NCBI GenBank assembly: GCA_964423645.1
Contig: CAYRFE010000039.1
Span: 1-24,531 of the forward strand
Origin: CAYRFE01 sp964423645 [NCBI: uncultured bacterium]
GTDB lineage: Bacteria > Macinerneyibacteriota > Macinerneyibacteria > Macinerneyibacteriales
DNA: 24,531 nucleotides
Direction: 5' to 3'
Below are positions 1-7,609 of this stretch, in pieces. The position numbers were made by a program, and so were the translations under genes. Numbering within the stretch: position 1 is the first letter of the stretch; each line of letters starts with the position of its first letter. The notes under the pieces are model-generated. The model saw only the letters and a list, made by a program, of their open reading frames with translations. It did not search any database and had not been told where the DNA came from.

Positions 1-109
1 CTCTTTTGAACACTCTCAATATACATATTACGTAACTCTGGGAATGTTTGGGGTTGATATGAAAGATTCGTTGAGCGATGTTATCCAACAGAAAGAATCT
101 GAAAAATAA
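1..109 (+). CDS. 3' end of an unidentified protein (partial)
   Basis: A reading frame is open from the left edge and ends at TAA 107-109. It gives about 35 C-terminal residues, including YYVTLGMFGVDMKDSL and a charged tail QQKESEK. Codon composition resembles the genes to the right, and the aromatic/hydrophobic stretch followed by a charged tail looks like a genuine protein end. An outer-membrane strand is possible but cannot be shown from so short a piece. The start and most of the gene lie outside the window. No terminator is visible after it. Confidence 0.5.
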   Translation, partial: SFEHSQYTYYVTLGMFGVDMKDSLSDVIQQKESEK

Positions 110-223
110 GAAGAAAAAAAGCAGTTCGGAATAAATTATAGTCTATGTATGCGCCCAAAAAAGACTAATATGTGTGTGCTCAACGGAGTCTCCCCAAGGG
201 AAGTATTTTTATTCCCCCCGATT

Positions 224-255
224 GTGAAACAAATTCATTGAGTAATTGTCTTATA
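224..255 (+). promoter_or_regulatory. Candidate ECF-type sigma promoter upstream of the DUF4097 gene
   Basis: GTGAAACAAATTC (224-236) and ATTGTCTTATA (245-255) are separated by 8 nt. The same two blocks, 9 nt apart, occur at 9244-9276 upstream of a lipoprotein gene. The TGAAAC and GTC elements 17 nt apart resemble the -35 (GAAC/AAC) and -10 (GTC) of ECF sigma promoters. Transcription would begin just before the ribosome binding site at 262-271. The shared blocks are seen directly; the sigma assignment is inference. Confidence 0.5.
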
Positions 256-275
256 TAGAAAAGAAGGGGGACACT

Positions 276-1025
276 ATGAAAGCATTGATAGCGGTTCTGT
301 TCTTGGTGATTTTTATCCAACCGGTATGGGCAAAGTATGAGGACTCAATGTCTTGGAATCTCGATTCAAAAGGTGTAAAAGAGCTTCGCATCGATATTCC
401 TTGTGGTGCAATTGAGGTTAAAACGAATGATTCTCTTAAGGAAATTCGCATCACCGCTGAAATTGTGATCAGAAAATTATCTGAAAAAGATGCGGAAGAA
501 TATGTGAAGAACTGGAAAGTTGATTTAGTAAAAAACGGGGATGTCGCGTCGTTTGTGTATAACGGGAAAAATAAGAAAAATACTCGTTTTTCGAAAAAAA
601 ATATCTCGGTTGAATTTGACCTTGTTGTTGAAATGCCAAAAAATATGAATCTCACTATTGACACGGGGGCAGGGAATATCAAAATCGCTGATTTAATCGG
701 GGACATCAAGCTTGAGAGTGGAGCAGGGAATATCTCCGTCACGAATGTAAATGGTAATATTGATGTCAATACCGGTGCGGGAAATATGCGCTTTAAAAAA
801 ATTACCGGCAATGTTGATGCAGATAGCGGAGCGGGCAATATGACATTTTTTGATATAAAAGGCGATATAGCAGCAGATTGCGGTGCAGGAAATATCTCGA
901 TAGAGACATGTAACGGTTATATCGATGTCGATACCGGTATTGGTAATATCGACATTTCCGGTGTAAGTAAAAAAGTGAAAGCGAATACCGGATTAGGGAA
1001 ATGCACGATAGATGACGAGGTGTAA
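276..1025 (+). CDS. Secreted DUF4097-type beta-repeat protein
   Basis: This encodes a 249-residue exported protein. The ATG at 276 is chosen because AAGGGGG (about 265-271) precedes it and it begins a clean signal peptide (MKALIAVLFLVIFIQPVWA, then KYEDSM). Residues about 20-130 are a mixed lead-in region. From residue 131 to the end an exact 18-residue period repeats: GAGNIKI, GAGNISV, GAGNMRF, GAGNMTF, GAGNISI, GIGNIDI and GLGKCTI, each followed by a G-[DN]-[IV] strand. Such ladders are typical of DUF4097 (PF13349-like) proteins, thought to fold as a right-handed beta-helix or stacked strands, usually at the cell envelope. The biochemical role is unknown. The gene has a candidate ECF-type promoter in front and an intrinsic terminator behind, so it is probably monocistronic. 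Confidence 0.85.
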   Translation: MKALIAVLFLVIFIQPVWAKYEDSMSWNLDSKGVKELRIDIPCGAIEVKTNDSLKEIRITAEIVIRKLSEKDAEEYVKNWKVDLVKNGDVASFVYNGKNKKNTRFSKKNISVEFDLVVEMPKNMNLTIDTGAGNIKIADLIGDIKLESGAGNISVTNVNGNIDVNTGAGNMRFKKITGNVDADSGAGNMTFFDIKGDIAADCGAGNISIETCNGYIDVDTGIGNIDISGVSKKVKANTGLGKCTIDDEV

Positions 1026-1055
1026 TGTCGCATAAATGATCATTGGATGAATTGA

Positions 1056-1083
1056 AGGGCATATGAGTATATGCCCTTTTTCT
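1056..1083 (+). terminator. Intrinsic terminator after the DUF4097 gene
   Basis: A perfect 9-bp stem pairs 1056-1064 (AGGGCATAT) with 1069-1077 (ATATGCCCT) across a GAGT loop. It is followed by a T-rich tail (TTTTTCT) running to about 1083. It lies 30 bp after the stop codon, as expected for a rho-independent terminator. Confidence 0.9.
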
Positions 1084-1084
1084 A

Positions 1085-1113
1085 TTGAAATATTTTTTAT
1101 ATACGTGTAACAT
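1085..1113 (+). promoter_or_regulatory. Candidate sigma-70 promoter for a leaderless transcript
   Basis: TTGAAA (1085-1090), a 17-nt spacer and TAACAT (1108-1113) form a reasonable housekeeping promoter. The predicted +1, seven bases past the -10 element, falls on the A of the ATG at 1120. No Shine-Dalgarno sequence lies between promoter and ATG, which fits leaderless translation. Confidence 0.45.
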
Positions 1114-1119
1114 ACAATT

Positions 1120-1821
1120 ATGAAGGAATGTAGGGAAATCAGTACGTCGTGGGAAGAGTCTTTTTTTGACAAGGATGACCAAAAAGGTTATTTGTATACA
1201 TTTGAGCTTTTTCAGGATGGTGATGCAGTACGATATGTGCACAAAACGATCAATCAAATGACCAACGAATGTATTCAATCTGAAAAATTCGGGGTCATCG
1301 TTCTTCGTCATCAGCGAACGCATTGTTGTAAAATCCGATGGCAGGACGGTTCATACAGCCTGTTTCATCTGTTAAAAAGACGTTTTTTCGGTAATGAAGA
1401 AGAAATGTGGTTTTATCCGTATATCTCACCGGATGTCTACAAAAATAAGACTTTTTTGGAAAGTATGTGTCTCTTGATGTGTAACATAAGCGAAGTCGCA
1501 TCAGACAGAATGGTACTGATCAGTCCTAATTCTGAAATAATAGAGCGATTTGAACGAAGTCAGAAGATACATGAGTATACTGCTGCAGATATCAATGATT
1601 TTCGTTTTTTGATTCAATTTGATCCCAAAACCGGTTTGCACATCACGGTTTGCGCCGATATGGTTCCTTTTACCGCAGTACTTCACGCACATGGAGGATT
1701 TGCGAAAAATGCGCAGGGAAGAATGATGATCACCGCGAATCTTCAAACCTCCGTGTGTTGTGTGAATATTTCCGATGTGACATTGGTGGATACAGTTATA
1801 CGGCAATTTTTACAAAGGTAA
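1120..1821 (+). CDS. Hypothetical protein, no family recognised
   Basis: This 233-residue frame is the only plausible coding frame between the terminator at 1056 and the repeat region at 1822. The product is soluble-looking, with no signal peptide or membrane span, and is rich in aromatic and charged residues (WEESFFDKDDQKGYLYTFELF near the start). It has scattered Cys/His (HCC near residues 68-70, CC near 214) with no clear metal motif. The second half is beta-rich (DFRFLIQFDPKTGLHITVCADMVPF). The start lacks an upstream ribosome binding site, but a promoter is spaced for a leaderless message. Antisense frames overlap it and are less protein-like. I do not recognise the family and offer no function. 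The stop codon abuts a dispersed repeat. Confidence 0.6.
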   Translation: MKECREISTSWEESFFDKDDQKGYLYTFELFQDGDAVRYVHKTINQMTNECIQSEKFGVIVLRHQRTHCCKIRWQDGSYSLFHLLKRRFFGNEEEMWFYPYISPDVYKNKTFLESMCLLMCNISEVASDRMVLISPNSEIIERFERSQKIHEYTAADINDFRFLIQFDPKTGLHITVCADMVPFTAVLHAHGGFAKNAQGRMMITANLQTSVCCVNISDVTLVDTVIRQFLQR

Positions 1822-2134
1822 TCTAAATGAGCCAAATTCTTCAAGCTTGCGCCGGCTTAACTATGATAGTTTGATATAAAACGGGGTGTGGGGATGGTAC
1901 AAAACAAAAAAAGTAGTGTCAAAAATTCTAAAGTAAAGAAACGTCATAAAATCATGTCTTCCTTTTTCTCTTGACCCAAAAAGTAACAAAAAGGTCAAGA
2001 TTTTAACAATGTGAACGTTGAATGAAATAGTAATATTGAGAGGGCATATATGGACTCTGCTATGGAAATGCTTCACGTTAAATTTTATGGCTTTTTTGAG
2101 GGTACTCCGTAGCTTTTTGTGAGGTCGTTCATTG
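1822..2134. repeat. Eroded mosaic of dispersed intergenic repeats
   Basis: This gene-free stretch starts one base after the preceding stop codon and carries degenerate copies of modules seen again at 16909-17533 and 24211-24531. TCTAAATG..CAAATTC..AAGCTTGC..CGGCTT (1822-1859) matches 17101-17138. GGGGTGTGGGGATGG (1883-1897) matches 17337-17351. TCTTGACC (1969-1976) pairs with GGTCAAGA (1993-2000) around CAAAAAGTAACAAAAA, matching the hairpin module at 17373. TTTTTTGAGG...CTCCGTAGCTT...GTTCATTG (2092-2134) matches 17257-17300. No gene is supported here. Confidence 0.7.
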
Positions 2135-2193
2135 AATTCTTGTATTGTGCTTAATAGTGTAGAATTATTAACTTAAAATTAATAATAAAGTTA

Positions 2194-2221
2194 TTGACAC
2201 AAAAAAAACTCTATGTATACT
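2194..2221 (+). promoter_or_regulatory. Sigma-70 promoter of the efflux operon
   Basis: A perfect -35 TTGACA (2194-2199), a 16-nt A-rich spacer and -10 TATACT (2216-2221) place the transcription start near 2228. That is about 50 bp before the GTG start of the TolC-like gene. It is the best-matching promoter in the window. Confidence 0.75.
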
Positions 2222-2224
2222 TCC

Positions 2225-2244
2225 GTAAGTGAGCGTTTACTTAC
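2225..2244. promoter_or_regulatory. Probable TetR-family operator
   Basis: GTAAGTGAGCGTTTACTTAC is a 20-bp palindrome. The outer six bases and the central CG are symmetric, and 16 of 20 positions match the reverse complement. It overlaps the predicted +1 of the efflux operon, where a bound repressor would block transcription. The operon's last gene encodes a TetR regulator, so autoregulation is the likely reading. The site is seen; the protein-site pairing is inferred. Confidence 0.65.
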
Positions 2245-2276
2245 ATGGCGATGCGCCTGTAGAGAAGGAGGAGACC

Positions 2277-3590
2277 GTGAAGTTACGGATTTTATTCATA
2301 ATGATGATGATGCCGATTCTTGTGCACGCAAAAGAAATGTCTCTTGAAGAATGTGTTGATTATGCGCTTTCGCATAACACGTCTATCCAAAACAAGGAAC
2401 GTGATATCGCTGCGATTGACAGTGATATTCGTGCGGCCTGGGGAGGATTTTTACCGAAAGTAACCATGAATGCCGGCTATATTGCGTATGAAAAAGATGC
2501 AGTGAGCACGACGATGAATATTGTCACTCCCGGAGGTGCAATGTCATTTACTATGCCCGGCGGGACTGCACCGGATTACACGGCTTCGATCAACGCATCT
2601 CAACCGATATTTGTCGGTGGAGCGCTTTACTATGGTTTGAAATCGCAATATGAACGGAAAACTGCGTTGGAGGAAGAATACCGTAAGCTTAAAATGGATA
2701 TAATGTTTGATGTGTCGCAGACTTATTATAACGTGATTTATACTCATTTGATGCTTGTGGTCACTGAAGAATCATTGGAAATGGTAAAAAAGCAAGTTGC
2801 AATGGCAGAAGCGCGATACAAAAACGGAGAAGCGACGCAAGTAGATGTATTACAAGCACGGGTTGAACTCAGTAATCTGTACCCGCAGCATATCAAATTA
2901 AAAAATTTGGATCATGTAGCAGTTCTTCGCTTGAAAAACATTATCGGTATGGCCGACAATGAGGATTTGAGTGTTGCACATGATTTTAAAGTTGAAGAGT
3001 TCGAGTTATCACCGTCAGTTGAATCCATGATCGAGGTCGCGCAACAAAAACGTCCCGATTTACGGATACTTAAAGCCAATGAACAGGCACTTGTATATGC
3101 ACATCGTGTCACAAAAGGACAATATTTGCCGAAGTTGTTTTTAAACGGTTCTTACTCAGTCAGTAAAGAAAATTGGGAAGAAGAGTGGACGGATAATTAT
3201 TCTATTTCACTTGTGATGTCATGGAATATTTTCGATGGTTTTTCACGTGAAGCATCAATTGAAAAAGCAGGTCTTTCACTGCAATCTTTGAGGGCCACAC
3301 GTATTGATATTGAGCAAAAGATACGTATTGATGTACGAATGAAGTATCAAAATATACTTGAAACACGGGAACGTCTTAAAGCCGAAGAAGAAGGGGTCCT
3401 TCTTTCGAAGCAGACGCTTGTTTTAGCTGAAAGTAGCTATAAAGAGGGTTTGATCTCGTTGTTGGACCTTATGCGTGCACGACTAGGGTATAATAATAGT
3501 CGCACCGGGTATATTCAGGCGAAATATGACAGTAATTTGGCAATATTGGAATTGAAAAAAGTCACCGGACAACTTTATGGGGAGGAATAA
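2277..3590 (+). CDS. TolC-like outer-membrane efflux channel
   Basis: The product is a 437-residue outer-membrane efflux protein (OEP family) that would form the trimeric exit duct of a tripartite drug or toxic-compound pump. The GTG at 2277 is chosen over upstream in-frame codons because AAGGAGGAG (2263-2271) sits just before it and it opens a signal peptide (VKLRILFIMMMMPILVHA, then KEMSLEE). The family layout is visible: an N-terminal MSLEECVDYALSHNTSIQ repeat start, the GFLPKV motif near residue 53, long coiled-coil helices (residues about 125-230 and 330-430), and a duplicated half (RPDLRIL...GQYLPKLFLNGSYS). It is the first gene of a five-gene operon, one base before the adaptor gene. 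Expression is probably controlled by the palindrome at 2225. Confidence 0.9.
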   Translation: MKLRILFIMMMMPILVHAKEMSLEECVDYALSHNTSIQNKERDIAAIDSDIRAAWGGFLPKVTMNAGYIAYEKDAVSTTMNIVTPGGAMSFTMPGGTAPDYTASINASQPIFVGGALYYGLKSQYERKTALEEEYRKLKMDIMFDVSQTYYNVIYTHLMLVVTEESLEMVKKQVAMAEARYKNGEATQVDVLQARVELSNLYPQHIKLKNLDHVAVLRLKNIIGMADNEDLSVAHDFKVEEFELSPSVESMIEVAQQKRPDLRILKANEQALVYAHRVTKGQYLPKLFLNGSYSVSKENWEEEWTDNYSISLVMSWNIFDGFSREASIEKAGLSLQSLRATRIDIEQKIRIDVRMKYQNILETRERLKAEEEGVLLSKQTLVLAESSYKEGLISLLDLMRARLGYNNSRTGYIQAKYDSNLAILELKKVTGQLYGEE

Positions 3591-3591
3591 T

Positions 3592-4494
3592 ATGAGAAGA
3601 GTGTATGTTGCGATCACAGTGTTCGTTTTGGTGCTTATGGGTATCGGATGTACAGGAAAAAAGAAAAACACTGCCCCGGTCGAGTCATTGATAGAAGTGA
3701 CCACCGCACCGCTAGATTTTATTATGATGCGTGATGAATTTCGAACATCAGGTACCGTAAAGGGTATTGATGATGTACATGTGTACTCAAAAATTCAAGG
3801 GAAAATAATTGAATATAAAGTTCGCGAAGGTGATTGGGTGCAAAAGGATGATGTTATCGCACTTATTGATCGTGATATCACAGGCGTTGAATATGAGCCT
3901 GCTCCGGTGAAATCACCGATCAGCGGTATCGTGGGAAAGACCTTCTGTGACAAGGGTGAAATGGTAATGCCCGGTCAAAAGCCTATTGCACTGGTATCAA
4001 ATATGAGCATGATCGATGTGAAAATATCTGTGCCCGAGTCATACGTCGGCAGATTGCGAAAAGGACTTAAAGTCATTCTTGTGTCTGACGATGCGGGAAT
4101 AACAGTAAACGGATGGGTGGATACCGTATCGCCTGTAGCCAATAGTATGACGCATACTATAGAAGCATCAATACGGGCACATAATCCCAATACACGGTTA
4201 CGTTCGGGAATGTTTGTTCGTGCTGCGCTTATCTTCAGTGAAACAAAACGACTCGCGATACCTGAAGAGGCATTGATCAACGGACAGACCGTTTTTATTG
4301 CGATGAAAGAGAATCAGAAAACAGACGGGCAATCGGTTCAAAGTGACGTGTATGTCGCAAAAGCACAGCTTGTAAAGACCGGTATTTTTTACAATACGTA
4401 TATTGAGATCATTGACGGTATAAAAAAAGGCGACTTGATTGTGATAGTCGGTCAACGCGGTCTGGATGACGGCGTAAAATTGAAACTTCGCTGA
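3592..4494 (+). CDS. RND efflux adaptor lipoprotein (HlyD/MFP family) lacking the alpha-hairpin
   Basis: This 300-residue periplasmic adaptor would link the RND pump to the TolC-like channel. ATG 3592 is preferred because GGGGAGGA ends six bases upstream. A hydrophobic N-terminus ending MGIGC gives a lipid-anchored Cys20. The first half of the lipoyl domain lies at residues about 62-93 (VYSKIQGKIIEYKVREGDWV) and the second at about 105-136 (VKSPISGIVGKTFCDKGEMV). The beta-barrel (about 140-215) and membrane-proximal domain (220-300) follow. Only about 11 residues join the two lipoyl halves, where typical adaptors carry a coiled-coil hairpin of roughly 60 residues or more. Borrelia burgdorferi BesA is a known adaptor with this architecture. 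The gene lies one base after the channel gene and 13 bases before the pump gene. Confidence 0.9.
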   Translation: MRRVYVAITVFVLVLMGIGCTGKKKNTAPVESLIEVTTAPLDFIMMRDEFRTSGTVKGIDDVHVYSKIQGKIIEYKVREGDWVQKDDVIALIDRDITGVEYEPAPVKSPISGIVGKTFCDKGEMVMPGQKPIALVSNMSMIDVKISVPESYVGRLRKGLKVILVSDDAGITVNGWVDTVSPVANSMTHTIEASIRAHNPNTRLRSGMFVRAALIFSETKRLAIPEEALINGQTVFIAMKENQKTDGQSVQSDVYVAKAQLVKTGIFYNTYIEIIDGIKKGDLIVIVGQRGLDDGVKLKLR

Positions 4495-4507
4495 GGAGGA
4501 GAGATTT

Positions 4508-7500
4508 ATGACACCTTCAGAATTCTCTGTACGAAAACCGGTAGCTACATCAATGCTTTTTATATCATTGTTTGCTATAGGCTTATTGGCACTGTTTCTT
4601 TTAAGCATTGATCTTTTTCCGGATATTTCTCCTCCCTCGGTAAGTATCCTCACAACATATCGCGGTGCCAGCGCCGAAGATGTTGAAAAAAAAGTAACGG
4701 AAATAATCGAAAAACAAGTTTCTACCGTTCCGAATATAAAGAAAGTGACGTCGGTTTCGCGCGAGGGGCTTTCTGTGGTGAGTGTGCAATTTGAATGGGG
4801 TACGAATATTGATTCAGGTACAAGTGATATTCGAGGAGCGCTTGATTTCGCAGTCAGTTCATTACCTGATGATGCAGAGCGTCCGTCGGTTTTTAAATTT
4901 GATTTTTCATTATTTCCGATCATGTTCATTTCAGTGACCTCAAAATATAATGTTAATGAAATGCGTACGATAGTTGACCGAGAGGTAATCGAACAATTGA
5001 AGCGTGTTCCCGGAGTCGGTGCGGCAAGTATTCGCGGAGGACCGATGCGTGAAGTGCGTATCGAGTTTGATCGTGATAAGCTTAACGATATCGGATTAAC
5101 GCCACAACAGGTAGCCGGTATAATCGGGGCTCAGAATGAGTCTGTTCCTGCAGGAACGATAAAAAACGAACGACGGAATTATGTCTTGCGGGTTCCCGGT
5201 GAATTTGAGACCACCAAGGAGCTTGGCGATATCATTATCGGGAAAAGTCAGGATTCGATTGTTCGTCTTAAGGATGTTGCGACAATAATAGACGGGTATT
5301 TTGAAGAAGATCGCGAGATAAGTATTGACGGCAAGCGTGCGATGTTCATTATTTTACAAAAACAATCCGGTGCGAATACCGTTGATGTGGTCGATCAGGT
5401 GAAGAAGAAATTAAACGAATTGCAAGAACGATTACCCAAGGATATGAAGCTTGATGTTTTGTATGACAACGGTAAATTTATACGAAACTCGGTCAACAGT
5501 TTGTCGAGTACTATAATTTCCGGAGGTATTTTTGTAGTTTTGGTTGTGTTGTTATTCTTGAGAAATGTACGCGGAAGTTTTATCATTTTCACATTGATGC
5601 CGTTCTCCCTTATAGTGGCATTCATATTTTTTTATATAAACGGGTTTACCATTAACATTATCAGCTTGTCCTCATTGGCGATTGCGATCGGGATGGTGGT
5701 GGACAACGGAATAGTTGTTTTGGAAAATATATACCGGCATATTGAGCGCGGTGAAGATCCTCATGAAGCGGCGATGTACGGTGCGTCTGAAGTAAGCGGT
5801 GCGATACTCGCATCTACTATGACGACTGCGGTAATATTTGTACCGATATTCTTTATCAATGATCTGTCAGCGATACTGTTTCAACAGTTAGGGTATTCAA
5901 TAATCATGGTATTGGCTGCGTCGTTGTTAGCGGCGCTTATGCTGACCCCGATGCTTGCTTCAAAAATGTTGAGAGTGCAAAAAAGTCGTTCGCGTTTATT
6001 TAAATGGTCAGAGACGGTGTTTGAGAAATTAGAGAACAACTATGAACGAATTTTACACTGGTCAGTGAATAATCGTAAGCGAACAATAGTGATTGCTATT
6101 TTTGTCTTACTCGTATCGATAGTAACGCTTAAGTTATTTGTCGGGACAGAATTTATGCCTGCATCCGATTCCGGACAAGTTGAAATTAATGTTACGATGC
6201 CGCAGGGAACGAGTTTTGAACGTACGCAAGAAGTATCGCATCGTATCAGAGATATGATTCGCGAAGGTATGCCCGAGATAGAGCGAACTTTTATGATCAC
6301 CGGAAAATCCGAAGGTGGCTTTTCTGCGATTTTCGGACAAAAAGAAGACATCAACACTGCGCGTATCACGGTTCAGCTTATTGATAAAAGAAAACGTAAT
6401 CGGAGTGCCGATGAGATCGCGGAAGTGATTCGTCGGAAACTTATCGGGTTGAAAGAAATCGAAAAATTGAAGGTGAGCTCCGAGGATATGTTTGGTAGTC
6501 TGTTTGGCGGCGGCGGTTCTTCGATACAGGTAGAAGTATACGGATACGACCTGAAAAAAGCCAATGACATGGCAATAAAAATCGAAAATACTTTAAAGAA
6601 GATCGACGGCATCCGTAACACGAATATATCCCGTGATTCGGGAAAACCGGAGGTTACGGTAACATTCAACCGCGATAAGTTGTATGCACTCGGTTTGACT
6701 GTCAGCGGGGTGGGGAATCAAATTCGTGCGCAATACTCAGGCTTGACAGCGACCAAATATCGTGAAGGCGGCGATGAGTTTGATGTTATTCTTAGAATAA
6801 AAGATGATTTGCGTCGTGATGTGGGTGATTTAAAGGGAATGAATATTGTGACGCCATCAGGTGAAAAAGTTCCGCTTGCAAATTTTGCGACCATTTCCAT
6901 CGCTCAAGGGCCGGTGGAGATTGAACGAAATAAACAAACACGTTTGATATATGTCACCGCCGGAACGTATGGTCGCTCATTCGGAGAGATATCGGCAGAC
7001 GTGAAAAAAAGCGTGGAATCTTTGGAAAAACCACTCGGGATTGATGTGGTCGTCGGCGGCCAATCGGAGGATCAGAAGAAATCCTTCTTTTTCCTCTCGC
7101 TTGCAGTACTTGCAGGAATGATCCTTGTATACATGGTCATGGCGGCACAATTTGAGTCGCTACGGGATCCGTTTATTATCATGCTTTCCGTTCCTTTCGC
7201 ATTCAGCGGTGTGTTTTTTATACTTGCAATAACCGGGTTAAATATCAATATCATAACATTCGTCGGTATGCTTCTTTTGGTAGGAACGGTCGTGAACAAT
7301 GCGATAGTTCTCATCGATTATACCAACTTATTGCGTGCTCGAGAATATTCGTTGTATGATGCCGTTGTGACCGGCGGGAAGACGCGTTTGCGTCCGGTTC
7401 TTATGACTGCACTGACCACAATTTTTGGTATGTTGCCGCTTGCGTTAAGTAAAGGAGAGGGGTCAGAATCGTGGGTACCCCTTGGTACAAGTGTTATCGG

Positions 7501-7609
7501 AGGATTACTTTTTTCGACCTTTGTAACCCTTATTCTTATCCCAACGATCTACTATGCATTTGAAAAGAAGAAACAGAAAAATGTGAACGAATGGGAGGCT
7601 GTTGTATGA
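4508..7609 (+). CDS. RND efflux transporter (AcrB/HAE1-like inner-membrane pump)
   Basis: The 1033-residue protein has full RND length. It has TM1 at residues 12-33, a porter-domain half, a TM2-6 cluster (about 335-490), TM7 (about 525-543), a second porter half and TM8-12 (about 860-1015). GGAGGAGAG just before ATG 4508 fixes the start. It would export amphiphilic or toxic compounds using the proton-motive force. In TM4 the usual Asp-Asp pair (AcrB D407/D408) is Asp399-Asn400 (GMVVDNGIVVLEN). In TM10 the AcrB K940 position is Asn930 (GTVVNNAIVLID). These are known variants in divergent HAE1 members, so the relay is altered rather than obviously dead. The stop overlaps the next start (ATGA). 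Confidence 0.95.
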   Translation: MTPSEFSVRKPVATSMLFISLFAIGLLALFLLSIDLFPDISPPSVSILTTYRGASAEDVEKKVTEIIEKQVSTVPNIKKVTSVSREGLSVVSVQFEWGTNIDSGTSDIRGALDFAVSSLPDDAERPSVFKFDFSLFPIMFISVTSKYNVNEMRTIVDREVIEQLKRVPGVGAASIRGGPMREVRIEFDRDKLNDIGLTPQQVAGIIGAQNESVPAGTIKNERRNYVLRVPGEFETTKELGDIIIGKSQDSIVRLKDVATIIDGYFEEDREISIDGKRAMFIILQKQSGANTVDVVDQVKKKLNELQERLPKDMKLDVLYDNGKFIRNSVNSLSSTIISGGIFVVLVVLLFLRNVRGSFIIFTLMPFSLIVAFIFFYINGFTINIISLSSLAIAIGMVVDNGIVVLENIYRHIERGEDPHEAAMYGASEVSGAILASTMTTAVIFVPIFFINDLSAILFQQLGYSIIMVLAASLLAALMLTPMLASKMLRVQKSRSRLFKWSETVFEKLENNYERILHWSVNNRKRTIVIAIFVLLVSIVTLKLFVGTEFMPASDSGQVEINVTMPQGTSFERTQEVSHRIRDMIREGMPEIERTFMITGKSEGGFSAIFGQKEDINTARITVQLIDKRKRNRSADEIAEVIRRKLIGLKEIEKLKVSSEDMFGSLFGGGGSSIQVEVYGYDLKKANDMAIKIENTLKKIDGIRNTNISRDSGKPEVTVTFNRDKLYALGLTVSGVGNQIRAQYSGLTATKYREGGDEFDVILRIKDDLRRDVGDLKGMNIVTPSGEKVPLANFATISIAQGPVEIERNKQTRLIYVTAGTYGRSFGEISADVKKSVESLEKPLGIDVVVGGQSEDQKKSFFFLSLAVLAGMILVYMVMAAQFESLRDPFIIMLSVPFAFSGVFFILAITGLNINIITFVGMLLLVGTVVNNAIVLIDYTNLLRAREYSLYDAVVTGGKTRLRPVLMTALTTIFGMLPLALSKGEGSESWVPLGTSVIGGLLFSTFVTLILIPTIYYAFEKKKQKNVNEWEAVV

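Noticed and set aside
198-216. Hairpin GGGAA...TTCCC before the DUF4097 gene
   Set aside because: Only five pairs, and the T-run is in the loop rather than after the stem, so neither a terminator nor a clear attenuator.
251-838. Long antisense open frame opposite the DUF4097 gene
   Set aside because: It mirrors the periodic GAGN repeat (regular FPAP motifs) and has no ribosome binding site; the plus-strand gene has a signal peptide, ribosome binding site and terminator.
666-1020. Regular 54-bp period suggestive of a repeat array
   Set aside because: The period is at protein level inside a good gene; the DNA units diverge and there are no unique spacers, so it is not a CRISPR array.
802-1323. 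Minus-strand open frame of 173 codons
   Set aside because: Rich in His, Arg, Tyr and Cys like an antisense shadow; it crosses a strong plus-strand terminator and two plus genes.
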